DNA of 64,000 bases from contig NZ_AQQX01000010.1 of the NCBI RefSeq assembly GCF_000768315.1, forward strand, positions 1 through 64,000, read 5' to 3'. A program made the translations under genes and the position numbers. Source of the stretch: Pseudooceanicola atlanticus. Lineage in GTDB: Bacteria > Pseudomonadota > Alphaproteobacteria > Rhodobacterales > Rhodobacteraceae. Every line of letters begins with the position of its first letter. Positions within the stretch are counted from its first letter, which is position 1. The notes beneath the pieces were generated by a model. The model did no database searches, was not told the DNA's origin, and worked only from the letters and a program-made list of their open reading frames with translations. Shown one piece after another: positions 8,714 to 14,452 of the stretch.

Positions 8714-9214
8714 CTATCGGGCGGTCTCGATCGCCAGGCGCAGCCGCCGGACGAAGTGATCGTGGAAAACGCCACGGGCCCGACGCATCGGCAGGTCGTG
8801 GAAGTGCCAGCACGCGGTGTAGCTCGCGCTCGGCTCGAACGAGATCAGCATCTTGAGGCCAGAGCCCTTCCGGCCCTTCCGCTCCTAGCCCCCCCCGGGG
8901 GGAGTGCGATGTTGCACGGCCGCGCTTCGAAGTGACGAAGATGTCCGGTTTGGCCTTCAGCCGGGCCAAGGCATCCTTGGGCAGGTTGCCGTAGGCGTTG
9001 CGTCTGGCCTTGACCGGCACGACCAGCGCGGCACCCATCGGACGGCGCACACCACCGCTCACCTGAAGGCGAAGATAGAGCGCGCGCTCGTGTACCGGGT
9101 CGGCCGATCAAAGGCGCGTCCAATGTCCAACTCCTCCAACCGCTTCACGGAGTCTGCAGTGTCGTCGATTGCCATGGTGGTCACAAAGGGAACCGGCTTG
9201 CGGCCCTCTCCGGA
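8714..9214 (-). pseudogene. Phage minor tail protein Z-like gene, frameshifted and 5'-deleted
   Basis: Reading the minus strand and changing frame, the pieces align as one protein: VPFVTTMAIDDTADSVKRLE, then FDRPTRYTSARSIF, then (frameshift near 9065) ALVVPVKARRNAYGNLPKDA and KAKPDIFVTSKRG, then (frameshift near 8920) KMLISFEPSASYTACWHFHD and the final HDHFVRRLRLAIETAR with stop TAG at 8714. PFxTxxAxxDTA followed by FDRPTxxT is the pattern I know from GpZ-like prophage tail proteins. At least two shifts destroy the gene. Its beginning is missing and joined directly to a helix-turn-helix fragment (9215-9313). Confidence 0.6.
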
Positions 9215-9313
9215 CTAGCACCCCTCCAACTTGCCCGAGGACACCAGCTGACTGATCCGACTCTTCGTGACGCCAAGCCGTTCCGCCGATGCCGTCGCGG
9301 TCCGTCCCGCCAT
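9215..9313 (-). pseudogene. Helix-turn-helix fragment (phage-type), truncated by deletion
   Basis: From ATG 9313 the minus strand encodes 32 residues, including ASAERLGVTKSRISQLVSSG and KLEGC, then TAG. This is the N-terminal DNA-binding helix-turn-helix of a phage protein usually much longer; in relatives known to me the text after 'GKL.GC' continues in frame. After the stop the same frame runs straight into the tail-protein remnant, so a deletion joined two unrelated phage genes. Confidence 0.5.
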
Positions 9314-9318
9314 CTGTC

Positions 9319-9375
9319 GTTTAGCCTCTCGCCACTTGTTTAGCCGATTTAGTTTAGGCTTCGCGGATTGTTTAG
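9319..9375. repeat. Four GTTTAG direct repeats
   Basis: GTTTAG occurs at 9319, 9338, 9352 and 9370. The second copy extends to gtttagccgatt (9338-9349), found again exactly at 11724-11735 in the same element. Clustered hexamers upstream of the small helix-turn-helix frame suggest protein-binding sites, but no function can be assigned from sequence. Confidence 0.4.
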
Positions 9376-9449
9376 CGCCGTGCAACACATGCGCTCAGCC
9401 GCACCGTATACGCTGAAGCGTCAGAAGGACCCGCGATCGCCAGGAAATG

Positions 9450-9484
9450 GAAACGCCCGGCAGCGGGTAAACCGCTCCGGGCGC
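9450..9484 (-). terminator. Rho-independent-like terminator of the phage early operon
   Basis: Perfect two-part hairpin: CGCCCGG pairs with CCGGGCG and inside it AGCGG pairs with CCGCT around a GTAAA loop. On the minus strand it is followed by TTTCCATTTCC. It sits about 40 bases beyond the stop of the 9526-10179 gene, so it probably ends the minus operon that starts near 11575. Confidence 0.7.
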
Positions 9485-9525
9485 AATGGGGTCGAGTGCA
9501 CTAAGTCACCGCACCGAGCATCTCG

Positions 9526-10179
9526 TTAGACAATTTCTCTCCACGGCTGGAGAGGCGGCAGCTCGGCCGTCACCTCGTGCGAGGTCAGCCCGCCGTAAAT
9601 CCGGAACGTATCGCGCAGGTCGCGCAGCGCCATGACCCAGAGCATGTAGCTCTTGCGCAATGTGGCGACCTGAGTGCTGTGGCCGTAGTAGACCACCGGA
9701 CAGACCCGCAGCTCTACCCGACGGACGCGGCCGCGACTGAGGTATTTGACTTCGCCACAGGGTTCGGTTTCGGCGAACTCCCCATGCTTGCAGCGCCGCC
9801 AGGCCCGCGGCCGACAGGATAACCGCGTGTCATTGCCCCAGTCATGAGACTGGCCCAGCCGGGCAAGCTCGGCGATCCGCAGGGCCATGGCCCGGCCGCC
9901 GACACCCTCGGGCAGCACCGACAGCGCATCGGCCACCGCATCCGCATCGGGGTGCGGGTCAGACCGTCCGCCGCCATCGACCCGGCAGCCGAGCTCGGCA
10001 CGTTTGAGAATGATGTATTCCATGCCGACATTCGGCGACGGGTCGCGAGCCGTGTTCACCTGGTCGAAGTCCACCGAGGCGAATTCCCGCTGGAAGGCCC
10101 AGCCGATCAGCGCCTCGATCGACACGGCCCGCTTGACCGGCGCCCCACGGCGCAGGCCCGTATCTGCAATCGCATTCAT
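9526..10179 (-). CDS. Phage-associated hypothetical protein
   Basis: A 217-residue protein of a kind seen in rhodobacterial prophage early regions; I know no activity. It has a basic, Arg-rich middle (LSCRPRAWRRCK; RGRVRRVELRV) and cysteines at CRVDGGG, CRPRAWRRC and CGEV, which could indicate nucleic-acid or metal binding; this is speculative. No signal or membrane segment is visible. Its ATG overlaps the stop of the gene at 10176-10766 by four bases (ATGA), so the two are translationally coupled. It is the last gene of the minus operon before the terminator at 9450. Confidence 0.6.
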   Translation of the reverse strand: MNAIADTGLRRGAPVKRAVSIEALIGWAFQREFASVDFDQVNTARDPSPNVGMEYIILKRAELGCRVDGGGRSDPHPDADAVADALSVLPEGVGGRAMALRIAELARLGQSHDWGNDTRLSCRPRAWRRCKHGEFAETEPCGEVKYLSRGRVRRVELRVCPVVYYGHSTQVATLRKSYMLWVMALRDLRDTFRIYGGLTSHEVTAELPPLQPWREIV

Positions 10180-10766
10180 GCGGCATCCTCCTGCCCGGCG
10201 ACGGTCACCAGGTCCAAGGCGGACTGTTCGTCCAGTTCGTAGGCCTCGAGCATGGCGCGCTCATCCGGCTGCAGCGGCACGTTGCGGTAGACACGCTCCC
10301 GGGCCAGCTCGACATCCGAGGCCAGCCGACGCGCATGGGACGTGATCATTGCTGTCTCATGCTCGTTCATCGGTGGACGGTGCTTCGCCTTCCAGAACCG
10401 ATATTCGGCGACCAGGCGGTTCGCCTCCAGGGCCCGTTGCCCGGCAGCGCTGGCAAACCAGCTCGCAAGCCCAGGGAAGTCCTCGATCGGGCGCGGCTGC
10501 GCCGCCTGGGCCAGCGCGATGATCGTCGCCCGCGCCGGCCAGAAACACCGCGCACTCCCTTCGCCCTTGTCCCGAAGGGTCAGGTAGAGCCGATCGAGGT
10601 TGCGATCCTTCAGGTAGGACACATCGTCGATGATCCGCTCGATCCGCTTGCGCTCTTCCTCGATCGGCGTGCCCTTCTTGAACCGGAACCCCAGCCCCTG
10701 CATCGGCGCGATGAACAACCGGCGCACGCGCGCCCGGTTGCTTTCTTCAGTCTGATCTTCGGTCAT
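10176..10766 (-). CDS. Phage-associated hypothetical protein
   Basis: A 196-residue, charged, mostly helical protein without a recognised domain. The N-terminal third (RVRRLFIAPMQGLGFRFKKG, then a KRIERIIDDVSYLKD helix) and the Trp-rich centre (FWPARATIIALAQ, EYRFWKAKHRPP) look like a conserved prophage protein of Rhodobacterales. It is coupled by ATGA to the downstream gene. Upstream lies the TGTCC palindrome cluster (10832-10924), so it may have its own regulated promoter rather than relying on read-through from 11575. Confidence 0.6.
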   Translation of the reverse strand: MTEDQTEESNRARVRRLFIAPMQGLGFRFKKGTPIEEERKRIERIIDDVSYLKDRNLDRLYLTLRDKGEGSARCFWPARATIIALAQAAQPRPIEDFPGLASWFASAAGQRALEANRLVAEYRFWKAKHRPPMNEHETAMITSHARRLASDVELARERVYRNVPLQPDERAMLEAYELDEQSALDLVTVAGQEDAA

Positions 10767-10831
10767 GGCCTGCCCTTTCTCAGCATCTGCTCTGCACGCG
10801 GGCCCGGCCGATCCGTGCGGCCTGGCCCTTT

Positions 10832-10924
10832 CCCTGTCATTTCCCTGTCCCTGTCCCTGTCGTGCGGGACAGAAATTTTCTGTCCGGTTTTGTCCCGTTC
10901 TGTCCCAGGGACAAAACCGGACAG
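10832..10924. promoter_or_regulatory. Nested TGTCC palindromes: candidate operator or iteron origin
   Basis: In 93 bases there are overlapping CCCTGTC repeats at 10832, 10843, 10849 and 10855; a 19-base palindrome GGACAGAAATTTTCTGTCC (10867-10885); and a perfect 17-base inverted repeat, arms at 10880-10896 and 10908-10924 (CTGTCCGGTTTTGTCCC and its complement), whose spacer holds a further TGTCCC-A-GGGACA palindrome (10901-10913). All share the core TGTCC. It lies between the replication-like gene and the next minus gene. It could be a repressor operator or a replication origin with iterons. Confidence 0.65.
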
Positions 10925-10933
10925 TTTATGAGA

Positions 10934-11575
10934 TCAAGTTCGTGGTGGTTTGCCGTGCAGCCGGTGCCCCAGCGTGCGGGCGGTCCAGGCCTGGATCGCG
11001 CGCTCGACCCAGCTGGCCGTGCGGTTGCCGGTGCAACGCTCGACCAACCATTCGTCGATCCACTCGACCGCGGCGTCGTTCTGGCCCAGCTCTTTGTGAT
11101 AGCCCATCATTACCGCCCGCAATCGCTGCAGCCGCTTCTTGCGATTGGCCGCCTCGTTGCGGGCACGGTTGTCTTCCTTCCGCGAGAGCGCCTCCAGCGC
11201 CATCTCCAGAACCACCGGATGATACAGGCGCACCTCATCGAGGCAGCGCACCGGTCTCCAGCCATGCAGCGGACCAAAATCAAGCGCGCAGAGGCGCTTG
11301 AAGTCGGTTTCCGTCAGGTTGAGCTGCTTGGCCAGGATCTCGGTATCGGTCGGCAGGGTGCCAAGCGGGGTTTCATCCTGCGACACGCAGATCAGGTCAA
11401 AATGCAGCGCCCTGCATTCCGGTAAGGCCTTCACACGCATCGGGCTGTGCAGCCAGCGCCGATGCGGCCAGGCGATCCAGGAATGGCTGTCCACCCGATC
11501 CTCCGGACCCAGAGGATACTCCTCCAGCTCGTCGATCGGCACCAGGCCAAGCGCGGTGACACTCATGGCCGCCAC
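10934..11575 (-). CDS. Phage replication-region protein (DUF1376-like)
   Basis: A 213-residue protein whose N-terminal half resembles DUF1376-type phage replication-associated proteins: a Trp-rich opening (HSWIAWPHRRWLHS), then ALHFDLICVSQDETPLGTLP followed by DTEILAKQLNLTETDFKRL, matching the 'few residues, G-x-LP-D-ee-LA' pattern. The second half is a basic helix (RKEDNRARNEAANRKKRLQR), probably nucleic-acid binding. It is the first gene of the minus phage operon. ATG 11575 follows an attenuator-like pair of hairpins, and the gene ends against the TGTCC palindromes, which would suit a replication origin. Function is inferred from family resemblance and context only. Confidence 0.55.
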   Translation of the reverse strand: MAAMSVTALGLVPIDELEEYPLGPEDRVDSHSWIAWPHRRWLHSPMRVKALPECRALHFDLICVSQDETPLGTLPTDTEILAKQLNLTETDFKRLCALDFGPLHGWRPVRCLDEVRLYHPVVLEMALEALSRKEDNRARNEAANRKKRLQRLRAVMMGYHKELGQNDAAVEWIDEWLVERCTGNRTASWVERAIQAWTARTLGHRLHGKPPRT

Positions 11576-11592
11576 GCCTCAGCTGTTCGCCG

Positions 11593-11622
11593 AAAAGGGG
11601 GCGCGAGATCTCCCCGCGCCCC
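11593..11622 (-). terminator. Terminator-like hairpin just upstream of the replication-region gene
   Basis: GGGGCGCG (11598-11605) pairs with CGCGCCCC (11615-11622). On minus it is followed by CTTTT. It lies about 20 bases before ATG 11575, a position suited to attenuation or antitermination control rather than simple termination. Confidence 0.5.
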
Positions 11623-11650
11623 AAGTCCAACAGGGAGGTTGCCCGGATAA

Positions 11651-11712
11651 TCCGCCGGGCGCGGATAAACGGCGGATCGCGAGGAGCTGAATGGGATGTC
11701 TCGCGATCCGCC
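11651..11712. promoter_or_regulatory. 13-base perfect inverted repeat with a competing arm
   Basis: GGCGGATCGCGAG (11671-11683) pairs with CTCGCGATCCGCC (11700-11712) around 16 bases. TCCGCC at 11651-11656 could pair with GGCGGA at 11671-11676 instead, giving mutually exclusive structures. It may be an operator or part of an antitermination leader. Confidence 0.5.
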
Positions 11713-11927
11713 TACGCCCCGGCGTTTAGCCGATTGGGAGGGCGATACTGCGATGCTTTCCGGGCGCTCTTTACAAAGCAACCCACAGTCGAAAAAACGG
11801 CGCGAGACCAGCAGCCCGAGGGACACTGGCGCCTGATCCCGCGCCGAAGTTTGGCCGCGCGATCTTCCCACACGCGGCCCGGCGGTGCGGAGCAGACCCG
11901 CATTCCGTGAGTGATGATTTGAATCGG

Positions 11928-12422
11928 TCATGCCCGGTCCACCCGTTTGAAGGGCGTCGCGCGCAGGGCGGATGGCGCATCCAGCGCGACCAACGCCGCC
12001 TGGGCCGCGGCGACGATATCCAGCAATTCAGCCCGCGCCTCGTGCCGGCATCCGCCCTCGGACACGGCCAGCAGGGCCGAGGTCCCCTCGCCCGCCTCTT
12101 TCACCAGCCGCCCGGCATGCGCCAGCAGCGAAACGGTTTCGCGCGGCGCCGCCTCAGCCACTTCCGGCGCAATCGCCTTGCTGATCCGGTCCGTGCCCGA
12201 CAGAGCCTGCAGGGCGATCGCGTCATTCAGGGTCCACTGGCGGGTGCCGTTCATTTTGCGCGACAGATCGGCAGGGTCGAACTGATCCCCTGCCCCGCCG
12301 GGCCCGGCAAAGAAATCCGCGATCTCCTTGGCCGCGCTCTGTTGCGTCGGGAAATGCGAGGCCACCAGCCCGCGCATCATCGCATGAACCGTCCGGCGCG
12401 CGTCAGGCATCGGCAACCTCAT
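11928..12422 (-). CDS. Phage regulatory protein, CII-like
   Basis: A 164-residue protein of a type found beside the immunity switch of rhodobacterial prophages. Residues about 18-65 look like a small DNA-binding module (ASHFPTQQSAAKEIADFF, then DLSRKMNGTRQWTLNDAIAL), similar to CII-type activators that read a regulatory region as tetramers. The rest (SLLAHAGRLVKEAGEGTSAL, then an Ala-rich helix) would be the oligomerisation part. It lies downstream of the Cro-like gene on the same strand. Its stop is followed by the structured leader 11576-11927. Assignment is by resemblance and position. Confidence 0.5.
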   Translation of the reverse strand: MRLPMPDARRTVHAMMRGLVASHFPTQQSAAKEIADFFAGPGGAGDQFDPADLSRKMNGTRQWTLNDAIALQALSGTDRISKAIAPEVAEAAPRETVSLLAHAGRLVKEAGEGTSALLAVSEGGCRHEARAELLDIVAAAQAALVALDAPSALRATPFKRVDRA

Positions 12423-12518
12423 TGTTTTGCGGCGACCGCGGTAAGCCGTTCAAGTCGAGCGATGAAACAAAGCGCGACGAGAGACGAGATGTACGGAGCT
12501 CTGCATGAAGTTCACCCA

Positions 12519-12779
12519 TCATGCCGCGCTTCGATCTGCGTTTTGCTTACTGGCATCTGCCGCGCCTACGTTCTGGCGAAAAAGGTGTTCGGGAACTTCG
12601 ATGCCGATCTCCGCGCACCAATCACGGCAGCTGAAGAACCAATGAGCGGGAAACTGGTTTTTTGCCAGCGCCCGGGACACGACCTGAGTCGAGTGCCCCA
12701 AATTGCGCTCGAAGTTCGAACGTCCGACGCGGTCAAGAAAGCTGGCTACGGTATCGCGGGTATCGGTCATGGCGCACAT
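12519..12779 (-). CDS. Cro-like phage regulator (small helix-turn-helix protein)
   Basis: An 86-residue protein, divergent from the CI-like repressor. Residues about 12-60 fit a compact helix-turn-helix (VASFLDRVGRSNFERNLGHS, then TQVVSRALAKNQFPAHWF) followed by WCAEIGIEVPEHLF, the usual layout of small prophage Cro/CI-type proteins of this group. The 77-base space to the repressor start carries GCA-N3-TGC operator sites (12786, 12810), so both genes are probably controlled from it. A variant site (tgcgttttgctta) lies inside this gene near 12539. Start could also be the second Met at codon 4. Confidence 0.55.
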   Translation of the reverse strand: MCAMTDTRDTVASFLDRVGRSNFERNLGHSTQVVSRALAKNQFPAHWFFSCRDWCAEIGIEVPEHLFRQNVGAADASKQNADRSAA

Positions 12780-12785
12780 TTCTAC

Positions 12786-12829
12786 GCATTTTGCTTATCA
12801 TGTAAATACGCAAATTGCTCAGTGTGAGC
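12786..12829. promoter_or_regulatory. Divergent operator: GCATTTTGC / GCAAATTGC / GCTCAGTGTGAGC
   Basis: Two 9-base near-palindromes, gcattttgc (12786-12794) and gcaaattgc (12810-12818), centred 24 bases apart and each preceded by tac, plus an overlapping perfect gctca-gtg-tgagc (12817-12829), lie between the Cro-like and CI-like genes. The same GCATTTTGC core recurs at 13298 and 13329, supporting these as binding sites of one repressor. Confidence 0.65.
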
Positions 12830-12856
12830 AACCTATGCTGCGCGGATAATCTCAAC

Positions 12857-13117
12857 ATGTTGGAAGAGCTTGAAGATTCGAGAGAAGCAGTCGGTGCGCG
12901 CCTTAAAAAGGTGCGTGAAATCCTCGGCATGGCTAAGAAAGAATTCGCTGAAAAGGCTGGTATCAGCGAGCAGGTCTACGGTCCGTTCGAAAACGCGAAG
13001 CGCGATCTTTCTCTGCAAAGCGCGAAGAAGCTGCGCAAGGCTTACTCGCTACCCTTAGACTTCTTGTACTTCGGAAAGACCGACGACTTACCGACCAGGA
13101 TCTCTAGAGAACTCTGA
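12857..13117 (+). CDS. XRE-family (CI-like) transcriptional repressor
   Basis: An 86-residue protein that is almost only a lambda-repressor-type helix-turn-helix: VGARLKKVREILGMAKKEFA, then EKAGISEQVYGPFENAKRDL and SLQSAKKLRKAYSLPLDFLY, the five-helix XRE fold with the recognition helix around SEQVYGPFENAK. It lacks the C-terminal LexA-like autocleavage domain of classical CI, so SOS induction by self-cleavage is not expected. ATG 12857 is preferred because it leaves the operator sites upstream; a TTG at 12815 would extend the frame through them. It probably represses the divergent minus phage genes and, through sites at 13298-13337, the plus operon leading to the integrase. Confidence 0.75.
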   Translation: MLEELEDSREAVGARLKKVREILGMAKKEFAEKAGISEQVYGPFENAKRDLSLQSAKKLRKAYSLPLDFLYFGKTDDLPTRISREL

Positions 13118-13297
13118 TCAAGCCCCTCGGTAAATTCTTCCCAAAAATCCAACGACCACCCTGACTGTCTACGCGCCTGTTTTAACAAGCGCAGCCTCGT
13201 TTCGTCGTCCATTCGATTCGCCCCCCATTGCTTGAGGAGACTATTTTGTTCACCTTGCGTTCACAAAGAGACTTTTGAAGCCACTTGGCGTCACTAA

Positions 13298-13337
13298 GCA
13301 TTTTGCTAATTTACAGACTTCCAATTAAGCAAAATGC
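13298..13337. promoter_or_regulatory. Second operator pair: GCATTTTGC and GCAAAATGC
   Basis: gcattttgc at 13298-13306 and its exact complement-symmetric partner gcaaaatgc at 13329-13337 (centres 31 bases apart) lie just upstream of the plus operon beginning at 13359. They repeat the core of the sites at 12786 and 12810, implying control by the same repressor. The 13118-13297 interval shows no gene. Confidence 0.6.
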
Positions 13338-13358
13338 GTACTACAAGCACCTCCACCA

Positions 13359-13652
13359 ATGATGGAGGCCAACATGCACCACCCCTACCATCCCGACGCG
13401 ATCCGGGCGGTCACGACACCCGCTCTTTTCGTTCCCTTCCCGGCCCTGCGCACCGATGCCTGGCTCCGCCTGAAGGAACAACAGGGCCACCCGATCAGCC
13501 GTGACAGGCTGGAACGACTGGATGCCCCGCGTCCAATCTCCGGCTACACGCCGCGGGCCGTGATCGACTTCGTCACCAGGCAGGCGCTGGAGCCAACGCG
13601 CGCAGCGATCCGGGCTCACGGCCTGACCCCGACCGGGGATGACGCCGCATGA
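13359..13652 (+). CDS. Phage-element hypothetical protein
   Basis: A 97-residue protein, His/Pro-rich at its N-terminus, without a domain I recognise (FPALRTDAWLRLKEQQGHPI; YTPRAVIDFVTRQALEPTRA). It is the first gene of the plus-strand operon that runs through the GapR-like gene to the integrase, directly behind the second operator pair. Its stop overlaps the next start (ATGA at 13649). A second in-frame Met at codon 6 is an alternative start. Confidence 0.5.
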   Translation: MMEANMHHPYHPDAIRAVTTPALFVPFPALRTDAWLRLKEQQGHPISRDRLERLDAPRPISGYTPRAVIDFVTRQALEPTRAAIRAHGLTPTGDDAA

Positions 13653-13885
13653 GCGCTCCACTGGCCGACATCGCCCGCCAAGACCGCGAGGACCGGGCAA
13701 GGATCGATGCCCGCGAACGGTTGCGCGGTCGGATTGAGTGCTTCTGCCAGGGCCTCACCCTCCTCGGCTTTGCCCCATCCGTTGATCGCGACCCCGGCGG
13801 CCGGCTCCGCATCACCATCGATGCCGATGCCTGGGAGCCGCCGAACCTCGCACCCCTGGCGCCGCCCCAGTCACAGGACGCCTGA
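13649..13885 (+). CDS. Phage-element hypothetical protein
   Basis: A 78-residue, charged protein (DIARQDREDRARIDARERLR, then a strand-like RLRITIDADAWEPP). Family unknown. It is translationally coupled to the preceding gene by an ATGA overlap and followed 33 bases later by the GapR-like gene, so it belongs to the same operon. Confidence 0.5.
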   Translation: MSAPLADIARQDREDRARIDARERLRGRIECFCQGLTLLGFAPSVDRDPGGRLRITIDADAWEPPNLAPLAPPQSQDA

Positions 13886-13918
13886 CCGCCAGGCGCAACC
13901 ATTCCGAAAGGATCACAC

Positions 13919-14257
13919 ATGCCCCAGGACCTCAGCCCGGCCGCGCAGGCCTTCGTCGAAACCGGCAACGGCGCCGGCGGTTACAAGGAAACACCAGCTG
14001 ACATGGCCGTGCGCGACAAGGCCTACCGCGTGACCGCCGACGAGCTGCGCGGCTTTATCGAGCGCTTCGAACGCCTTGCGGTGGAGAAAGCCGAGATCGG
14101 CGACCAGCAGAAATCCGCCATGGCCGAAGCCAAGGCGCGCGGCTACGACATCAAGGCTCTGCGCCGCATCATCGCCATGCGCAAGAAACACCCCGAGGAC
14201 ATCGCCGAAGAGGAATCCGTGGTCGAACTTTACCGCGAAGTCCTCGGCATGAGCTGA
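13919..14257 (+). CDS. GapR-family (DUF2312) DNA-binding protein
   Basis: A 112-residue protein whose C-terminal 75 residues match the GapR/DUF2312 family: ADELRGFIERFERLAVEKAE, then AEAKARGYDIKALRRIIAMR and EEESVVELYREVLGM. GapR is a small nucleoid-associated protein that clamps overtwisted DNA and stimulates type II topoisomerases. Chromosomal alphaproteobacteria normally carry one copy; phage and plasmid copies also occur. The N-terminal ~35 residues are a variable extension. SD is present upstream (gaaagga). In this element it may help replication or act on the topology of the integrated DNA. It is in an operon with two hypothetical genes before and the integrase after. Confidence 0.85.
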   Translation: MPQDLSPAAQAFVETGNGAGGYKETPADMAVRDKAYRVTADELRGFIERFERLAVEKAEIGDQQKSAMAEAKARGYDIKALRRIIAMRKKHPEDIAEEESVVELYREVLGMS

Positions 14258-14260
14258 CCC

Positions 14261-14452
14261 ATGGGTGCACCTGTTTTCACCGAAGCCGAACTGCGTCGCG
14301 CGATGAAAGTCGCGAACGAATTCGGTGTATCCGTGGAGATCTGCCCGAGGCAGGGTGTCATCAGGCTTGTGAGCGGCGATCGCGCCCCGGTAGCATCGCC
14401 GGAAACCGGGGGTGAATCATGCGACGACATATTCGGGGCGCAGTCAGGTTGA
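14261..14452 (+). CDS. Small phage protein upstream of the integrase
   Basis: A 63-residue protein (FTEAELRRAMKVANEFGVSV, then EICPRQGVIRLV) of a type often found directly before integrases in rhodobacterial elements. A helix followed by two strands could be a small DNA-binding or excisionase-like fold, but no family is confirmed. Its 3' end overlaps the integrase start by 34 bases, implying coupled expression; a role as recombination directionality factor is inference only. Confidence 0.5.
   Translation: MGAPVFTEAELRRAMKVANEFGVSVEICPRQGVIRLVSGDRAPVASPETGGESCDDIFGAQSG

Larger units (their letters stand above)
11576..11927. other. 352-base leader with stem-loops, no gene seen
   Basis: This is the stretch between two minus-strand phage genes. 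Open frames exist on minus, one starting ATGA-coupled at 11931, but their content (Arg/Pro/Ser-rich, no domain) looks non-coding. It contains two strong hairpins and the 12-mer gtttagccgatt (11724-11735) that recurs at 9338. I read it as a regulated leader of the gene at 10934-11575. Confidence 0.45.

Noticed and set aside
10843-10861. Tandem CCCTGT units as a CRISPR-like or simple microsatellite array
   Set aside because: Units are only 6 bases without spacers and merge with larger palindromes; better explained as protein-binding sites.
11563-11931. Minus-strand open frame of 122 codons with an ATGA-type overlap to the CII-like gene
   Set aside because: Its content is Arg/Ser/Pro-rich, no domain is visible, it runs through two strong hairpins and overlaps the start of the next gene. 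Treated as a structured leader.
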